64,000 bases of DNA from Modestobacter sp. VKM Ac-2984 (lineage in GTDB: Bacteria; Actinomycetota; Actinomycetes; Mycobacteriales; Geodermatophilaceae): positions 548,691 to 612,690 of the forward strand of contig NZ_JAPVBJ010000002.1 of the NCBI RefSeq assembly GCF_026967985.1, given 5' to 3'. The translations under genes and the position numbers were made by a program. Positions 39,209 through 48,315 of the stretch are shown piece after piece. The notes under the pieces were generated by a model. The model saw nothing but the letters and a program-made list of their open reading frames with translations, was not told where the DNA came from and searched no databases. Each line of letters starts with the position of its first letter. The stretch's first letter is position 1.

Positions 39209-40612
39209 TCAGTGCTGGGGGCCCAGGGTGCTGACCGGGAGGCCCCGGATCGAGGCGTCGATGACCTCGATGGTGTGCGCCAGGCCGATCCGGGTGCCCT
39301 GCCGCTCCAGCGAGGACGAGACCTGCATCAGGCACCCGGGGTTCGCGGTCACCAGCAGCTCGGCCCCGGTGCCGGCGATGTTGCGCGCCTTCCGGTCGCC
39401 GAGCTCGCGGGCGGGCTCGGGGTTGAGCACGTTCCAGATCCCGGCCGAACCACAGCAGACCTCGGCCTCGGCGATCTCCCGCAGCTGCAGGCCGGGGATC
39501 TCCTTCAGCAGGTTCCGCGGCTGGCTGCGGATGCCCTGGGCGTGCCCGAGGTGGCAGGCGTCGTGGTAGGCCACGGTGACCTCCAGCGGGTGCCGCGGGG
39601 CGACGCTGCCGAGCTCGGCGAGGAACTCCGAGACGTCCCGGACCTTGCCGGAGAAGGCCTTCGCCCGCTCGGCGTAGTCCGGGTCGTCGGCGAGGATGTC
39701 GGCGTACTCCTTCATGCTCGAGCCACAGCCGGCCGCGTTGACCACGACCGCGTCGACGCCGGCGCTCTCGAACGCGTCGATCGTGGCGCGGGCGAAGGAC
39801 TCCGCCTCCTCCTGCCGGCCGTTGTGCACCGACAGCGCCCCGCAGCAGCCCTGCCGGCGCGGGATGATGACGTCACAGCCCTCGGCGGCGAGCACCCGGG
39901 CGGTCGCGGCGTTCACCCCGGGGAAGAACTCGCCCTGCACGCAGCCGGTGAGCATGCCGACCACGGCCCGCCGGGCGCCGGTGGCCGGCACCCGCTCGGG
40001 CAGCTTCTCCCGCTTCTCCAGCACCGGCGCCAGGCCCTCCATCGCGGCCAGCTTCGGTGCGAGCCGGTCCAGCAGCCCGCTGCGCCGCACGACCTTCGGC
40101 AGGCCGCTGGCCTGGTAGGCGCGCAGCGGTCCGCGCAGCGCCCGGAGCCGCTTCTTGTACGGGAACAGCGCGAAGATCGCCGTGCGCATCGCCCGGTCGC
40201 CGGGGCTGCGGGTGTGGTGCCGCTCCACCTGGACCCGGGTGGCCTCGATGAGCTTGTCGTACTGGACGCCGGAGGGGCAGGCGGTCACGCAGGCCATGCA
40301 GCCCAGGCAGGCGTCGAAGTGCTGCACCATCGTGTCGCTGAGCGGTGCGCCCTGCAGTCCGGCCTTCATCAGGTCGATCCGGCCGCGCGGGGAGTCCATC
40401 TCCTCGCCCCACAGCGTGTACGTGGGGCAGGTGGACAGGCAGAAGCCGCAGTGCACGCAGTCGCTGATCAGCTCCGCCGAGGGCGGGTGGTCCTCGTCGA
40501 ACGCCGACCGCACGGTCGGGGTGCCCACGGGCACCGGACCGGCGCTGAGGGCGTCGGCCTTCCGTGGGTCGCTCTGCGGCTCGTCGGAACGGGCGCGGGT
40601 TGACTCGACCAT
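39209..40612 (-). CDS. glcF: Glycolate oxidase iron-sulfur subunit
   Basis: This is the 467-aa Fe-S subunit of the three-part glycolate dehydrogenase. Two 4Fe-4S motifs, CVHCGFCLSTCP and CLGCMACVTACP, are followed by two CCG domains (LTGCVQG ... GCCGAL and HDACHLGH ... CCGSAGIWN). It accepts electrons from GlcD/GlcE flavins and passes them to the quinone pool. The ATG overlaps the glcE stop (TGATG), so translation is coupled. Last gene of glcDEF, immediately followed by the terminator. A lactate-type LutA role is less likely because glcE and glcD are adjacent. Confidence 0.93.
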   Translation of the reverse strand: MVESTRARSDEPQSDPRKADALSAGPVPVGTPTVRSAFDEDHPPSAELISDCVHCGFCLSTCPTYTLWGEEMDSPRGRIDLMKAGLQGAPLSDTMVQHFDACLGCMACVTACPSGVQYDKLIEATRVQVERHHTRSPGDRAMRTAIFALFPYKKRLRALRGPLRAYQASGLPKVVRRSGLLDRLAPKLAAMEGLAPVLEKREKLPERVPATGARRAVVGMLTGCVQGEFFPGVNAATARVLAAEGCDVIIPRRQGCCGALSVHNGRQEEAESFARATIDAFESAGVDAVVVNAAGCGSSMKEYADILADDPDYAERAKAFSGKVRDVSEFLAELGSVAPRHPLEVTVAYHDACHLGHAQGIRSQPRNLLKEIPGLQLREIAEAEVCCGSAGIWNVLNPEPARELGDRKARNIAGTGAELLVTANPGCLMQVSSSLERQGTRIGLAHTIEVIDASIRGLPVSTLGPQH

Positions 40613-41874
40613 CAGATGCCTCCGACGAACCGGCCGGGCGCCAGGCGGCGCTCGGGGTCGAACTGTTCCTTGACCCGGCGCATCAGGTCGATCGCCGGTA
40701 CAGGGCCCCACACGTCGACCGCGGACTTGACCGCCGGGGGGCCGTCGACGACGACCAGTGCGCCGCCGTGCTCGGTGCAGACCGCCCGGGTGCGGGCGAC
40801 CACGTCGGCCACCGCCTCCACCGACGCGTCGGCGCCGAGCGAGGCGTAGAGGACCCCCGCCCCGCCGGAACCGCGGACCGTGAGGGCGACCCCGGCGTCC
40901 TCCGCGGCCCGGCGGGCGGCGGTGAGCACCGGCGCCAGGCCGGACAGCGCGCAGGTGAGCTTCAGGCCGGTCGACCCGGGCTCGTCGGTCCACGGCAGCA
41001 CGCCCCAGCCGGGCGGTGCGGCCTCGGCGGCGTCCGCCCCGGCCCCCAGCAGCCGGCGGGTGGTGGTCGTCCGGGCCTCGACGCCGGCGGGGGTGCCCTC
41101 CAGCAGGACCCCGACCGTGCCGGCGCCGTCGACGCGCCACTCCACCTCCACGGCAGCGGGCACGACCTGCGCGTGCACCACCGACTGGACCAGCCGTGAG
41201 GCGTCCTCGGGGGTGCCGAACGGCACCGTGACGAACCGCCGGGCGGCCGGCACCGGGTGCAGCCGGAAGACGGCCTGGGTGACGACGACGAGGGTGCCGA
41301 ACGAGCCGATGACCAGCTTGCCCAAGTCGTAGCCGGCCACGTTCTTCACCACCCGGCCACCGGCCTTGGCGACCACGCCGTCGGCGCGCACCACGGTGAC
41401 GCCGATCAGCAGGTCGCGGGCGGTGCCGACGGCGACCCGGCCGGGGCCGCTGGCGTTGGTCGCGAGCATGCCGCCGACGGTGCCGCCGGCGACCGGTTCG
41501 TCCAGCGCCAGCCGCTGGCCGGCCGAGCCCGCGGTCTGCTGGACGTCGGAGAGCAGCGCGCCGGCCTGGGTGTCGACGATGAGGTCACCGGCGGCGTGGT
41601 CGAGCACCCGGTTCATCCGGCTCAGGTCCAGCACCACGTCGGCGGACTCCGGTGGCCGGCCCCAGCTGAGCTTGGTGCCCCGGCCCCGGGGGACGACGGT
41701 GAGCCCGGCGGCCGCGGCGGCGCGCAGCACGGCGGCGGTCTCCTCCGTGGACCCGGGCCGGGCGACCAGCGCGGCGGGCACCCCGTCGACGGCGTCGGCC
41801 GGGGTGGCGTCGGTGACCTCCGCGCAGGCGTCGGAGAGGCGGGTGCGGGCGGTGTCGAGGTCGATCGTGGTCAT
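40612..41874 (-). CDS. glcE: Glycolate oxidase FAD-binding subunit GlcE
   Basis: This 420-aa FAD_binding_4 family protein has the flavin-binding strand VVPRGRGTKLSWG and the EPVAGGTVGGMLATNASGPGR block. GGRVVKNVAGYDLGKLVIGSFGTL is diagnostic for GlcE. It overlaps glcF and glcD by one base each (TGATG), giving a tightly coupled operon. It works with GlcD to oxidise glycolate to glyoxylate. Confidence 0.94.
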   Translation of the reverse strand: MTTIDLDTARTRLSDACAEVTDATPADAVDGVPAALVARPGSTEETAAVLRAAAAAGLTVVPRGRGTKLSWGRPPESADVVLDLSRMNRVLDHAAGDLIVDTQAGALLSDVQQTAGSAGQRLALDEPVAGGTVGGMLATNASGPGRVAVGTARDLLIGVTVVRADGVVAKAGGRVVKNVAGYDLGKLVIGSFGTLVVVTQAVFRLHPVPAARRFVTVPFGTPEDASRLVQSVVHAQVVPAAVEVEWRVDGAGTVGVLLEGTPAGVEARTTTTRRLLGAGADAAEAAPPGWGVLPWTDEPGSTGLKLTCALSGLAPVLTAARRAAEDAGVALTVRGSGGAGVLYASLGADASVEAVADVVARTRAVCTEHGGALVVVDGPPAVKSAVDVWGPVPAIDLMRRVKEQFDPERRLAPGRFVGGI

Positions 41875-43430
41875 CAGAACGCGTCCGCCAGTCCGGCCTC
41901 GACCAGCGGGTGCGCCTTCTTCCGCTTGCCGGGCACCTCACCGCACAGCCGCGGGGTGGGGAAGATCTTGCCGGGGTTGGAGATGTTGCCCGGGTCGAAG
42001 GCGCACCGGACGAGCTGCATGGTGTCCAGGTCGTCGTCGGTGAACATCTTCGGCATGTAGGCGGCCTTGTCCACGCCGACCCCGTGCTCGCCGGTGATCG
42101 CCCCGCCGTGGGTGATGCAGAGGTCCAGGATCGCGCCGCTGACCTTCTCCGCGGCCTCGGTGGCGCCCTCCTTCTCCCCGTCGAAGAGGACCAGCGGGTG
42201 CAGGTTGCCGTCGCCGGCGTGGAAGACGTTGGCGACCCGGACCCCGGAGGACGACGACAGCTCCGCGATCGCCCGCAGCACCTCCGGGAGCGCGGTCCGC
42301 GGGATCACGCCGTCCTGGACGATGTAGTCGGGGCTGATCCGGCCCACGGCGGCGAAGGCGGACTTGCGGCCGCGCCAGATCAGCGCGCGCTCGGTGGCGT
42401 CGGTGGCCAGTCGCAGCTCGAAGGAGCCGTTCTCCTGGCAGAACCGCTCGACCAGCTGGTACTCGTGCTCGACCTCGGCCGAGGCGCCGTCCAGCTCGAT
42501 GACCAGGACCGCGCCGGCGCCGGCGGGGTAGTTGCAGTGCACCGCGGCCTCGGCGGCCTCGATGGCCAGGGCGTCCATCATCTCGATCGCGGCGGGCAGG
42601 ACGCCCGCGCTGATGATCGCCGAGGTGGCGGCCCCGGCGTCGTCGGTGGTGTGGAACCCGACGAGCAGGGTGCGGACCTCCTCGGGCAGCCGCACCAGCC
42701 GGACGGTGGCGGTGGTGGCGATGCCGAGCGTGCCCTCGGAGCCGACGACGGTGCCGAGCAGGTCGTAGCCGGGGGAGTCCGGCGCCAGGCCGCCGAGGGA
42801 GACGACGTCGCCCTGCGGGGTGATCAGCTCGGTGCCCAGGACGTGGTTGCTGGTGAACCCGTACTTCAGGCAGTGCGCGCCGCCGGAGTTCTCGGCCAGG
42901 TTGCCGCCGATGGAGCAGATCTGTTGGCTGCTGGGGTCGGGGGCGTAGTAGTAGCCCTCGGGGGTGGCCGCGCGGGTGACGTCGAGGTTGATGACGCCGG
43001 GCTCCACGATCGCGCGCTGGTCGGCGCGGCGGATCTCGCGGATCGTCCGCATCCGGGAGGTGACCAGCAGGACGCCGTCGGCCCGGGGGAGCGCCCCGCC
43101 GGAGAGCCCGGTGCCCGAGCCGCGGGCGACGAACGGGACGCCGTGCTCGGAGCAGGCCTTCACCACCGCGGCCAGCTGCTCGGTCGTCTCCGGGAGCACC
43201 ACCAGTGCGGGGGTGACCCGGTAGTGGGCCAGGCCGTCGCACTCGTAGGTGCGCAGCTGGGTGGGGTCGGCGATCACGCCGGTCTCGGGCATGAGGGCCC
43301 GGGCCACCCGGCCCACGGCCGCGATGCCCGCTGCGTTGTCCCCCGCCTCACCGGTGGCCGAGGTCGCCTCGGGTGGGGTGTCGCCGAGGACCGGGCCGGC
43401 CGTCGTCTCGGTGCCGTGCGTTCCGCTCAT
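41874..43430 (-). CDS. glcD: Glycolate oxidase FAD-linked subunit GlcD
   Basis: This is the 518-aa catalytic flavoprotein subunit. The FAD_binding_4 domain has PFVARGSGTGLSGGALP and CSIGGNLAENSGGAHCLKYG. The FAD-oxidase C-terminal domain has VFHAGDGNLHPLVLFD and ITGEHGVGVDKAAYM, including the substrate-binding histidines. Oxidises glycolate (possibly also D-lactate) to the 2-oxo acid. ATG at 43430 is used; an overlapping GTG at 43433 adds one residue. First gene of glcDEF, separated from aceB by a 44-bp palindrome. Confidence 0.94.
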   Translation of the reverse strand: MSGTHGTETTAGPVLGDTPPEATSATGEAGDNAAGIAAVGRVARALMPETGVIADPTQLRTYECDGLAHYRVTPALVVLPETTEQLAAVVKACSEHGVPFVARGSGTGLSGGALPRADGVLLVTSRMRTIREIRRADQRAIVEPGVINLDVTRAATPEGYYYAPDPSSQQICSIGGNLAENSGGAHCLKYGFTSNHVLGTELITPQGDVVSLGGLAPDSPGYDLLGTVVGSEGTLGIATTATVRLVRLPEEVRTLLVGFHTTDDAGAATSAIISAGVLPAAIEMMDALAIEAAEAAVHCNYPAGAGAVLVIELDGASAEVEHEYQLVERFCQENGSFELRLATDATERALIWRGRKSAFAAVGRISPDYIVQDGVIPRTALPEVLRAIAELSSSSGVRVANVFHAGDGNLHPLVLFDGEKEGATEAAEKVSGAILDLCITHGGAITGEHGVGVDKAAYMPKMFTDDDLDTMQLVRCAFDPGNISNPGKIFPTPRLCGEVPGKRKKAHPLVEAGLADAF

Positions 43431-43480
43431 CACGTGCCGCCTTCACTGCCGGACCTGCTGGTTGGTTCGGGGTGGTGCGA

Positions 43481-43524
43481 CCCCCGCTGACCACCGGGAT
43501 GGCCATCCCGGTGGTCAGCGGGGG
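43481..43524 (-). terminator. 44-bp perfect palindrome after aceB
   Basis: Bases 43481-43502 are exactly complementary to 43503-43524, with no loop base spared. Transcription of aceB would end here, 7 bp past its stop, before the glcD start. It might alternatively be a regulator site. Confidence 0.75.
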
Positions 43525-43530
43525 AGTGGA

Positions 43531-45132
43531 TCAGGGCATGCGCTCGTAGGCCGGGACGGTGAGGAAGTCGTTGTACTCATCGCTCAGGGCCATCTCGGTG
43601 AAGAGCGCACGGGCATCGTCCCACCGGCCGGAGGCGTACGCATCTCCCTTGGCCTCGGCGATGACGGCCATCTCCTCCTCGATCACCCGCTGCACCAGCT
43701 CGGTGGTGACCTGCTGGCCGTCGCTGAGCCGGACGCCGTTGTGCAGCCACTGCCACACCTGGCTGCGGCTGATCTCAGCGGTGGCGGCGTCCTCCATCAG
43801 GCCGTTGATGCCGGCGGCGCCGGAGCCGCGCAGCCAGGACTCCACGTACTGGATGCCGACGCTGACGTTGGCCCGCAGCCCGCCCTCGGTGGCCTCACCG
43901 GGGGTGGACTTGACGTCCAGCAGCTCGGCCGCGGTGACGTGCACGTCCTCGCGTGTCTTGTCCAGCTGGTTGGGCCGGTCGCCGAGCACCTTGTCGAAGG
44001 CGTCCATCGCGGTCTGCACCATGCCGGGGTGGGCCACCCAGGAGCCGTCGAAGCCGTCGTCGGCCTCACGGGTCTTGTCCTCGGTGATCTTGTTGTAGGC
44101 GAACTCGTTCTTCGCCGCGTCCTTGCTCGGGATGAACGCGGACATGCCGCCCATCGCGTGCGCGCCGCGCTTGTGGCAGGTGCGCACCAGCAGTTCGGTG
44201 TAGGCGCGCATGAACGGCACGGTCATCCCCACCGAGTTGCGGTCCGGGAGGGTGAAGTCGTCGCCGCGGGTGCGGAAGGTCTTGATGACGCTGAACATGT
44301 AGTCCCAGCGGCCGGCGTTGAGGCCGGAGGAGTGCTCGCGCAGCTCGTAGAGGATCTCCTCCATCTCGAAGGCCGCGGGGTAGGTCTCGATCAGGCAGGT
44401 GGCCCGGATGGTGCCGCGCGGGATGCCCAGGTGGTCCTGGCCCAGCACGAAGGCGTCGTTCCACAGCCGCGCCTCGAGGTGGCTCTCCATCTTCGGCAGG
44501 TAGAAGTACGGACCCTGGCCGCGGTCGATCTGCTTCTGCCCGCAGGCGGAGAGGTAGAGCGCGAAGTCGACCAGGCTGCCCGAGGTCTGCTCACCGTCGA
44601 CGGTGATGTGCTTCTCCGGCAGGTGCCAGCCACGGGGCCGGACGATGATCGTCGGCAGCTCGTCGTCCGGCTTGAGCTCGTACGCCTTCCCCTGCGGGCT
44701 GGTGAAGTCGATGGTGCGGTCGATCGAGTCCATCAGGTTGAGCGGGCCGTTGACGACGTTCTCCCAGAGCGGGGAGTTGGCGTCCTCCTGGTCGGCCAGC
44801 CAGCACTTGGCGCCGGAGTTGAGCGCGTTGATCGTCATCTTGCGGTCGGTCGGGCCGGTCATCTCCACCCGGCGGTCGACCAGGCCGGGGGCCGACGGGG
44901 CCACCCGCCAGGAGTCGTCCTCACGGACGGCGGCCGTCTCGGGCAGGAAGTCGAGCGTGCCGCCGTCGGCGAGCGCCTGGACCCGCTCCGTGCGCGCCCG
45001 CAGTCGCTCCAGCCGGCGGCCGTTGAGCTCACGGTGCAGCAGCGCGATGAGACCCAGGGCCTGAGGCGTCAGCACCTCGTCGAACCGCGGGCCCATCGGG
45101 CCGGTGATCTCCACGCCGTCGACCGTGCTCAT
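43531..45132 (-). CDS. aceB: Malate synthase A
   Basis: This 533-aa enzyme condenses glyoxylate with acetyl-CoA to malate. Signatures: FLPETAAVREDDSWRVA, DQEDANSPLWENVVNG, FYLPKMESHLEARLW and CLIETYPAAFEMEEILYEL, with the catalytic Asp region in DVHVTAAELLDV. Its length is that of isoform A, not the larger G form. ATG at 45132 after GGGGAGAGCA. It is divergent from the IclR regulator, with a TTCCG-N5-CGGAA operator between. It disposes of the glyoxylate produced by GlcDEF. Confidence 0.96.
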   Translation of the reverse strand: MSTVDGVEITGPMGPRFDEVLTPQALGLIALLHRELNGRRLERLRARTERVQALADGGTLDFLPETAAVREDDSWRVAPSAPGLVDRRVEMTGPTDRKMTINALNSGAKCWLADQEDANSPLWENVVNGPLNLMDSIDRTIDFTSPQGKAYELKPDDELPTIIVRPRGWHLPEKHITVDGEQTSGSLVDFALYLSACGQKQIDRGQGPYFYLPKMESHLEARLWNDAFVLGQDHLGIPRGTIRATCLIETYPAAFEMEEILYELREHSSGLNAGRWDYMFSVIKTFRTRGDDFTLPDRNSVGMTVPFMRAYTELLVRTCHKRGAHAMGGMSAFIPSKDAAKNEFAYNKITEDKTREADDGFDGSWVAHPGMVQTAMDAFDKVLGDRPNQLDKTREDVHVTAAELLDVKSTPGEATEGGLRANVSVGIQYVESWLRGSGAAGINGLMEDAATAEISRSQVWQWLHNGVRLSDGQQVTTELVQRVIEEEMAVIAEAKGDAYASGRWDDARALFTEMALSDEYNDFLTVPAYERMP

Positions 45133-45218
45133 TGCTCTCCCCTGGGGTCGGTGCCGTCCGGCGACGGTGCCGAGGCGTTCCCCGGGCCGGTGGGACGGGC
45201 CGTGCAAGTGGTGTCACA

Positions 45219-45233
45219 TTCCGAGAAGCGGAA
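45219..45233. promoter_or_regulatory. Candidate IclR operator, copy 1 (aceB/iclR)
   Basis: TTCCGAGAAGCGGAA is a perfect 5-bp inverted repeat with a 5-base spacer, 87 bp upstream of aceB and 153 bp upstream of iclR. A matching TTCCG-N5-CGGAA occurs at 49942-49956. Confidence 0.6.
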
Positions 45234-45385
45234 GGTTCCATCTGTGATGCGGAAAACGTATCCTCGGTCACCTACGGGGTCAAGGCGATCACGGCGCTCC
45301 GGCGCCGGGCGGTCGTCCGGCCCCGGGCTCTCGGGGGACGAGGACGGTGGCGGGCCCCGGGTGCACGGGACGACGGAGGAGTGGC

Positions 45386-46180
45386 ATGGCCGAGACGAGC
45401 GGCGGTTCCGACGGGGGTGTGCAGTCCCTGGAGCGTGCGTTCCTCCTCCTGGAGCTGATGGCCGAGGACGGCGGCGAGGTGGCGCTGTCCCGGCTGGCGG
45501 TGGACAGCGGCCTGCCCCTGTCCACCATCCACCGCCTGGTCCGCACCCTGGTCGCCCGCGGCTACGTGCGTCAGCTCCCCTCCCGGCGCTACGTGCTGGG
45601 CCCCCGGCTGATCCACCTGGGCGAGAGCTCGTCGCGGACCCTGGGCACCTGGGCCCGGCCGCACCTGAACGACCTGGTCGACTCCACCGGGGAGACGGCG
45701 AACCTGGCGATGCTCGACGGCGACCGGGTGGTCTACGTCGCCCAGGTGCCCTCCAAGCACTCGATGCGGATGTTCACCGAGGTCGGCCGGCGGGTTCACC
45801 TGCACTGCACCGGCGTGGGCAAGGCGCTGCTCTCCCAGCTGCCCCCGGGGACCGCCCGTGACCTGCTGGAGCGCGGTGGCATGCCCCGCCGCACCGCCAA
45901 GACCATCACCGACCCCGACGAGCTGCTCGCGCTGCTGCCCCGGATCGCCGAGCAGGGCTACGTGCTGGACGACGGCGAGCAGGAGATCGGCGTGCGGTGC
46001 GTCGCCGTCCCGGTGCCCGGCGGCCCGGCGCAGACCGCGATCTCGGTCTCCGGCCCCGAGGGGCGGGTGCCGATGGAGAGCGTGCCGGAGATCGTGGCGC
46101 TGCTGCAGCAGGCCGCGGCCGGGCTCGCCGCCGAGCTGCGCGACGACAGCGCCCGCGCGCTCAGCGGCCGGTCCAGCTGA
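45386..46180 (+). CDS. IclR-family transcriptional regulator
   Basis: This 264-aa regulator has the N-terminal winged helix (QSLERAFLLLELMAEDGGEVALSRLAVDSGLPLSTIHRLVRTL, in segments, residues about 13-55). The IclR ligand domain has LHCTGVGKALLSQLP and GYVLDDGEQEIGVRCVAVPV. GGAGGAG precedes the ATG. Divergent placement from malate synthase and the shared palindrome suggest it controls glyoxylate/allantoate-type metabolism, with glyoxylate a plausible ligand. Its 3' end overlaps the convergent enoyl-CoA hydratase gene by 20 bp. Confidence 0.93.
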   Translation: MAETSGGSDGGVQSLERAFLLLELMAEDGGEVALSRLAVDSGLPLSTIHRLVRTLVARGYVRQLPSRRYVLGPRLIHLGESSSRTLGTWARPHLNDLVDSTGETANLAMLDGDRVVYVAQVPSKHSMRMFTEVGRRVHLHCTGVGKALLSQLPPGTARDLLERGGMPRRTAKTITDPDELLALLPRIAEQGYVLDDGEQEIGVRCVAVPVPGGPAQTAISVSGPEGRVPMESVPEIVALLQQAAAGLAAELRDDSARALSGRSS

Positions 46181-46946
46181 CCTGTCCACGGTCCACGAAG
46201 GCCCGCACGCCGGCCCGGAAGTCCGCACTGCCGAACACCTCCCGCACCAGGTCGTCGCCGTCCGGCAGCCCGGCCCGGCGCAGCCGGGCCACCGCCTGAC
46301 CGGCGGCCTTCATGCTCAGCGGCGCGTGCCCGAGCAGCGTCTCGACGAGCGAGGCCAGCGCCGGGTCGAGCTCCCCGTCGGGCACCACCTCGCCGACGAA
46401 GCCGGCCGCGGCCGCGTCCGCGGCGGACAGCAGCTTCGCGCGCAGCAGCATGTCCAGCGTCCGACCCGGGCCGAGGTGGTGCACCAACAGCGAGTAGGTG
46501 TTCATCGACAGGCAGTTGCCCAGCGTGCGGGCGATCGGGACGCCGAACCGGGACGACGCCGTCGCCACCCGCAGGTCGCAGGCGGCGGCCAGGGCGAGCC
46601 CGCCACCGACGCAGGAGCCCTCGACCGCGGCGACGGTCGGCACGGTGACGTCCTCCAGCCGGTTCACCACCCGCTCGATCCGCGCCTCGTAGGCGATGCC
46701 GTCGTCCCCGCTGCTGGACTCCCCCTCACCGAACGTCAGGAACTGGGCGATGTCGGTCCCGGCGACGAAGGCCCGGCCGCCGGCGCCACGCAGCACCAGC
46801 ACCCGCACCGACTCCTCGGCGTCGGCCCGGGCGCAGGCCCCCTCGAGCCCCTCGTACATCGCGAAGGTCATCGCGTTGCGGGCCGCGGGACGGTTGAACA
46901 GCACGGTGAGCACCGCGCCGTCCTGGGTGACCTCGAGCTCGCTCAT
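46161..46946 (-). CDS. Enoyl-CoA hydratase/isomerase family protein
   Basis: This is a 261-aa crotonase-fold protein. The oxyanion-hole blocks are FVAGTDIAQF and EGSCVGGGLALAAACDLRVA. Position of the usual catalytic glutamates is partly changed (RFGVPIARTLG), so hydratase, isomerase or CoA-ester hydrolase activity are all possible. Its ATG overlaps the CoA-transferase stop (ATGA), so both act together on a CoA-activated acid. Substrate unknown; the surrounding glycolate, malate synthase and dicarboxylate carrier genes suggest a short hydroxy- or dicarboxylic acid. Confidence 0.88.
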   Translation of the reverse strand: MSELEVTQDGAVLTVLFNRPAARNAMTFAMYEGLEGACARADAEESVRVLVLRGAGGRAFVAGTDIAQFLTFGEGESSSGDDGIAYEARIERVVNRLEDVTVPTVAAVEGSCVGGGLALAAACDLRVATASSRFGVPIARTLGNCLSMNTYSLLVHHLGPGRTLDMLLRAKLLSAADAAAAGFVGEVVPDGELDPALASLVETLLGHAPLSMKAAGQAVARLRRAGLPDGDDLVREVFGSADFRAGVRAFVDRGQVSWTGR

Positions 46947-48217
46947 GCGCTGTCCTCTCCAGGGGGTGGTGTCACGGTGTCGGGGGCGACGGACTCCGGG
47001 GCGACGGCCTCCGGGGCGACGGTCTCCGGGGCCACGGCGTCGACGACCTCGGCCGGGACGCCGTACCGGGTGAGCACCGCCCGGGTGTCGGCGCCCAGCG
47101 GGGGTCCGGCGACGCCGCGGACGGCGGGGGTGCGGGAGAACCGCATCGGCGAGCCGATCTGCCGCACCGGCCCGAGGGTCGGGTGCGGGGCGTCCCAGAA
47201 GAAGCCGCGCGCGTTCAGGTGCTCGTCGGTGAACACCTCGCCGTAGTCGTTGATCGGGGCGCAGGGCACCCCGGCGGCGCCGAGCGCCGCGAGCAGGTCG
47301 GCGGTGGTGCGGGTCCGGGTGCGGCTCTCCACGACGTCCAGCAGCTCGCCGCGGCGGGCGTGCCGGCGGCTGGCGTCGGCGTAGCCGGGGTCGGCGAGCT
47401 CGTCGGCCATGTCCAGCGTGGCGCACAGCCCGGCCCAGGTGTTGGGGGTGTTGGCGCCGATGGTCACCCAGCCGTCGGCGGTCTGGAACGCCTGGTAGGG
47501 CGCCTGGCTCTGGTGCGCCGAGCCCAGCGGCCCGCCCACCTCGCCGGTGGCGAACCACTTGCCGGCCTCCCACACCGCGAGGCTGACCCCGGCCTCGAAC
47601 AGCGAGACGTCGATCGACTGGCCCACGCCGGTGCGGTCCCGCTCGCGCAGCGCCGCGGTGACCGCCAGGGCCAGGTAGAGGCCGCAGACCAGGTCGCAGA
47701 CCGGGACGCCGACCTTGACCGGCTCGCCGCCCGGGGTGCCGGTGATGCTCATGATCCCGCTGCGCGCCTGGGCCATGATGTCCAGCCCGGGCAACGGGGC
47801 GAGCGGCCCGTCCTGGCCCCAGCCGGACCCGGAGGCGTGGACCACCCGTGGGTTGACCGCCCAGATCGCGGCCGCGTCCAGCCCCAGCCGGGCCATCGCG
47901 CCGGGCCGGAGGTTCTCGATCACCACGTCGGCGGCGGCGACCAGCTCGAGGAACGCCTGCTTGCCGGCGGCCGACTTGAGGTCCAGCGCGACGGACTCCT
48001 TGTTCCGGTTCAGCCGCAGGTAGGGCGAGCTCTCGCCGTCCACGAACGGCCCGCTGGCCCGGACCGGGTCGCCGGACCGGGGGTCCTCCACCTTGACCAC
48101 CCGGGCACCCAGGTCGGCCAGCTGCATCGCGGCGTACGGCGCCGCCATGAAGACGCCGACCTCCAGGACGGTGATGCCGGTCAGGGGCGGCTGGTCGCCC
48201 GGTGCGGGTGTGCTCAC
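46943..48217 (-). CDS. Family III CoA-transferase (CaiB/BaiF)
   Basis: This is a 424-aa CoA-transferase. Conserved blocks: GITVLEVGVFMAAPYAAMQLADLGARVVKVE (residues about 14-45, in segments), the catalytic aspartate region (GLDIMAQARSGIMSITG), GQSIDVSLFEAG and GAAGVPCAPIND. Members activate oxalate, carnitine, succinate or mesaconate-type acids using an acyl-CoA donor. GTG at 48217 after CGGAGGCAGAC. The last 40 residues are an added tail of repeated VAPE(T/A/S) units absent from typical members. Coupled to the crotonase-fold gene downstream. Confidence 0.9.
   Translation of the reverse strand: MSTPAPGDQPPLTGITVLEVGVFMAAPYAAMQLADLGARVVKVEDPRSGDPVRASGPFVDGESSPYLRLNRNKESVALDLKSAAGKQAFLELVAAADVVIENLRPGAMARLGLDAAAIWAVNPRVVHASGSGWGQDGPLAPLPGLDIMAQARSGIMSITGTPGGEPVKVGVPVCDLVCGLYLALAVTAALRERDRTGVGQSIDVSLFEAGVSLAVWEAGKWFATGEVGGPLGSAHQSQAPYQAFQTADGWVTIGANTPNTWAGLCATLDMADELADPGYADASRRHARRGELLDVVESRTRTRTTADLLAALGAAGVPCAPINDYGEVFTDEHLNARGFFWDAPHPTLGPVRQIGSPMRFSRTPAVRGVAGPPLGADTRAVLTRYGVPAEVVDAVAPETVAPEAVAPESVAPDTVTPPPGEDSA
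46978..47040. repeat. 15-bp tandem repeat encoding VAPE units
   Basis: About four copies of a GGGGCGACGG(A/C/T)CTCC-like unit encode VAPET-VAPEA-VAPES-VAPDT at the C-terminus of the CoA-transferase, probably an unstructured slippage-prone tail. Confidence 0.7.
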
Positions 48218-48315
48218 GTCTGCCTCCGCGGTGGTGGTCGTCTCGTCGTGCTCCGGACGTGACCGCGCCCCGGCGGCAGGATCGCCGTCCGGGGCGCGGG
48301 TTGGTGAGGTGGTGG

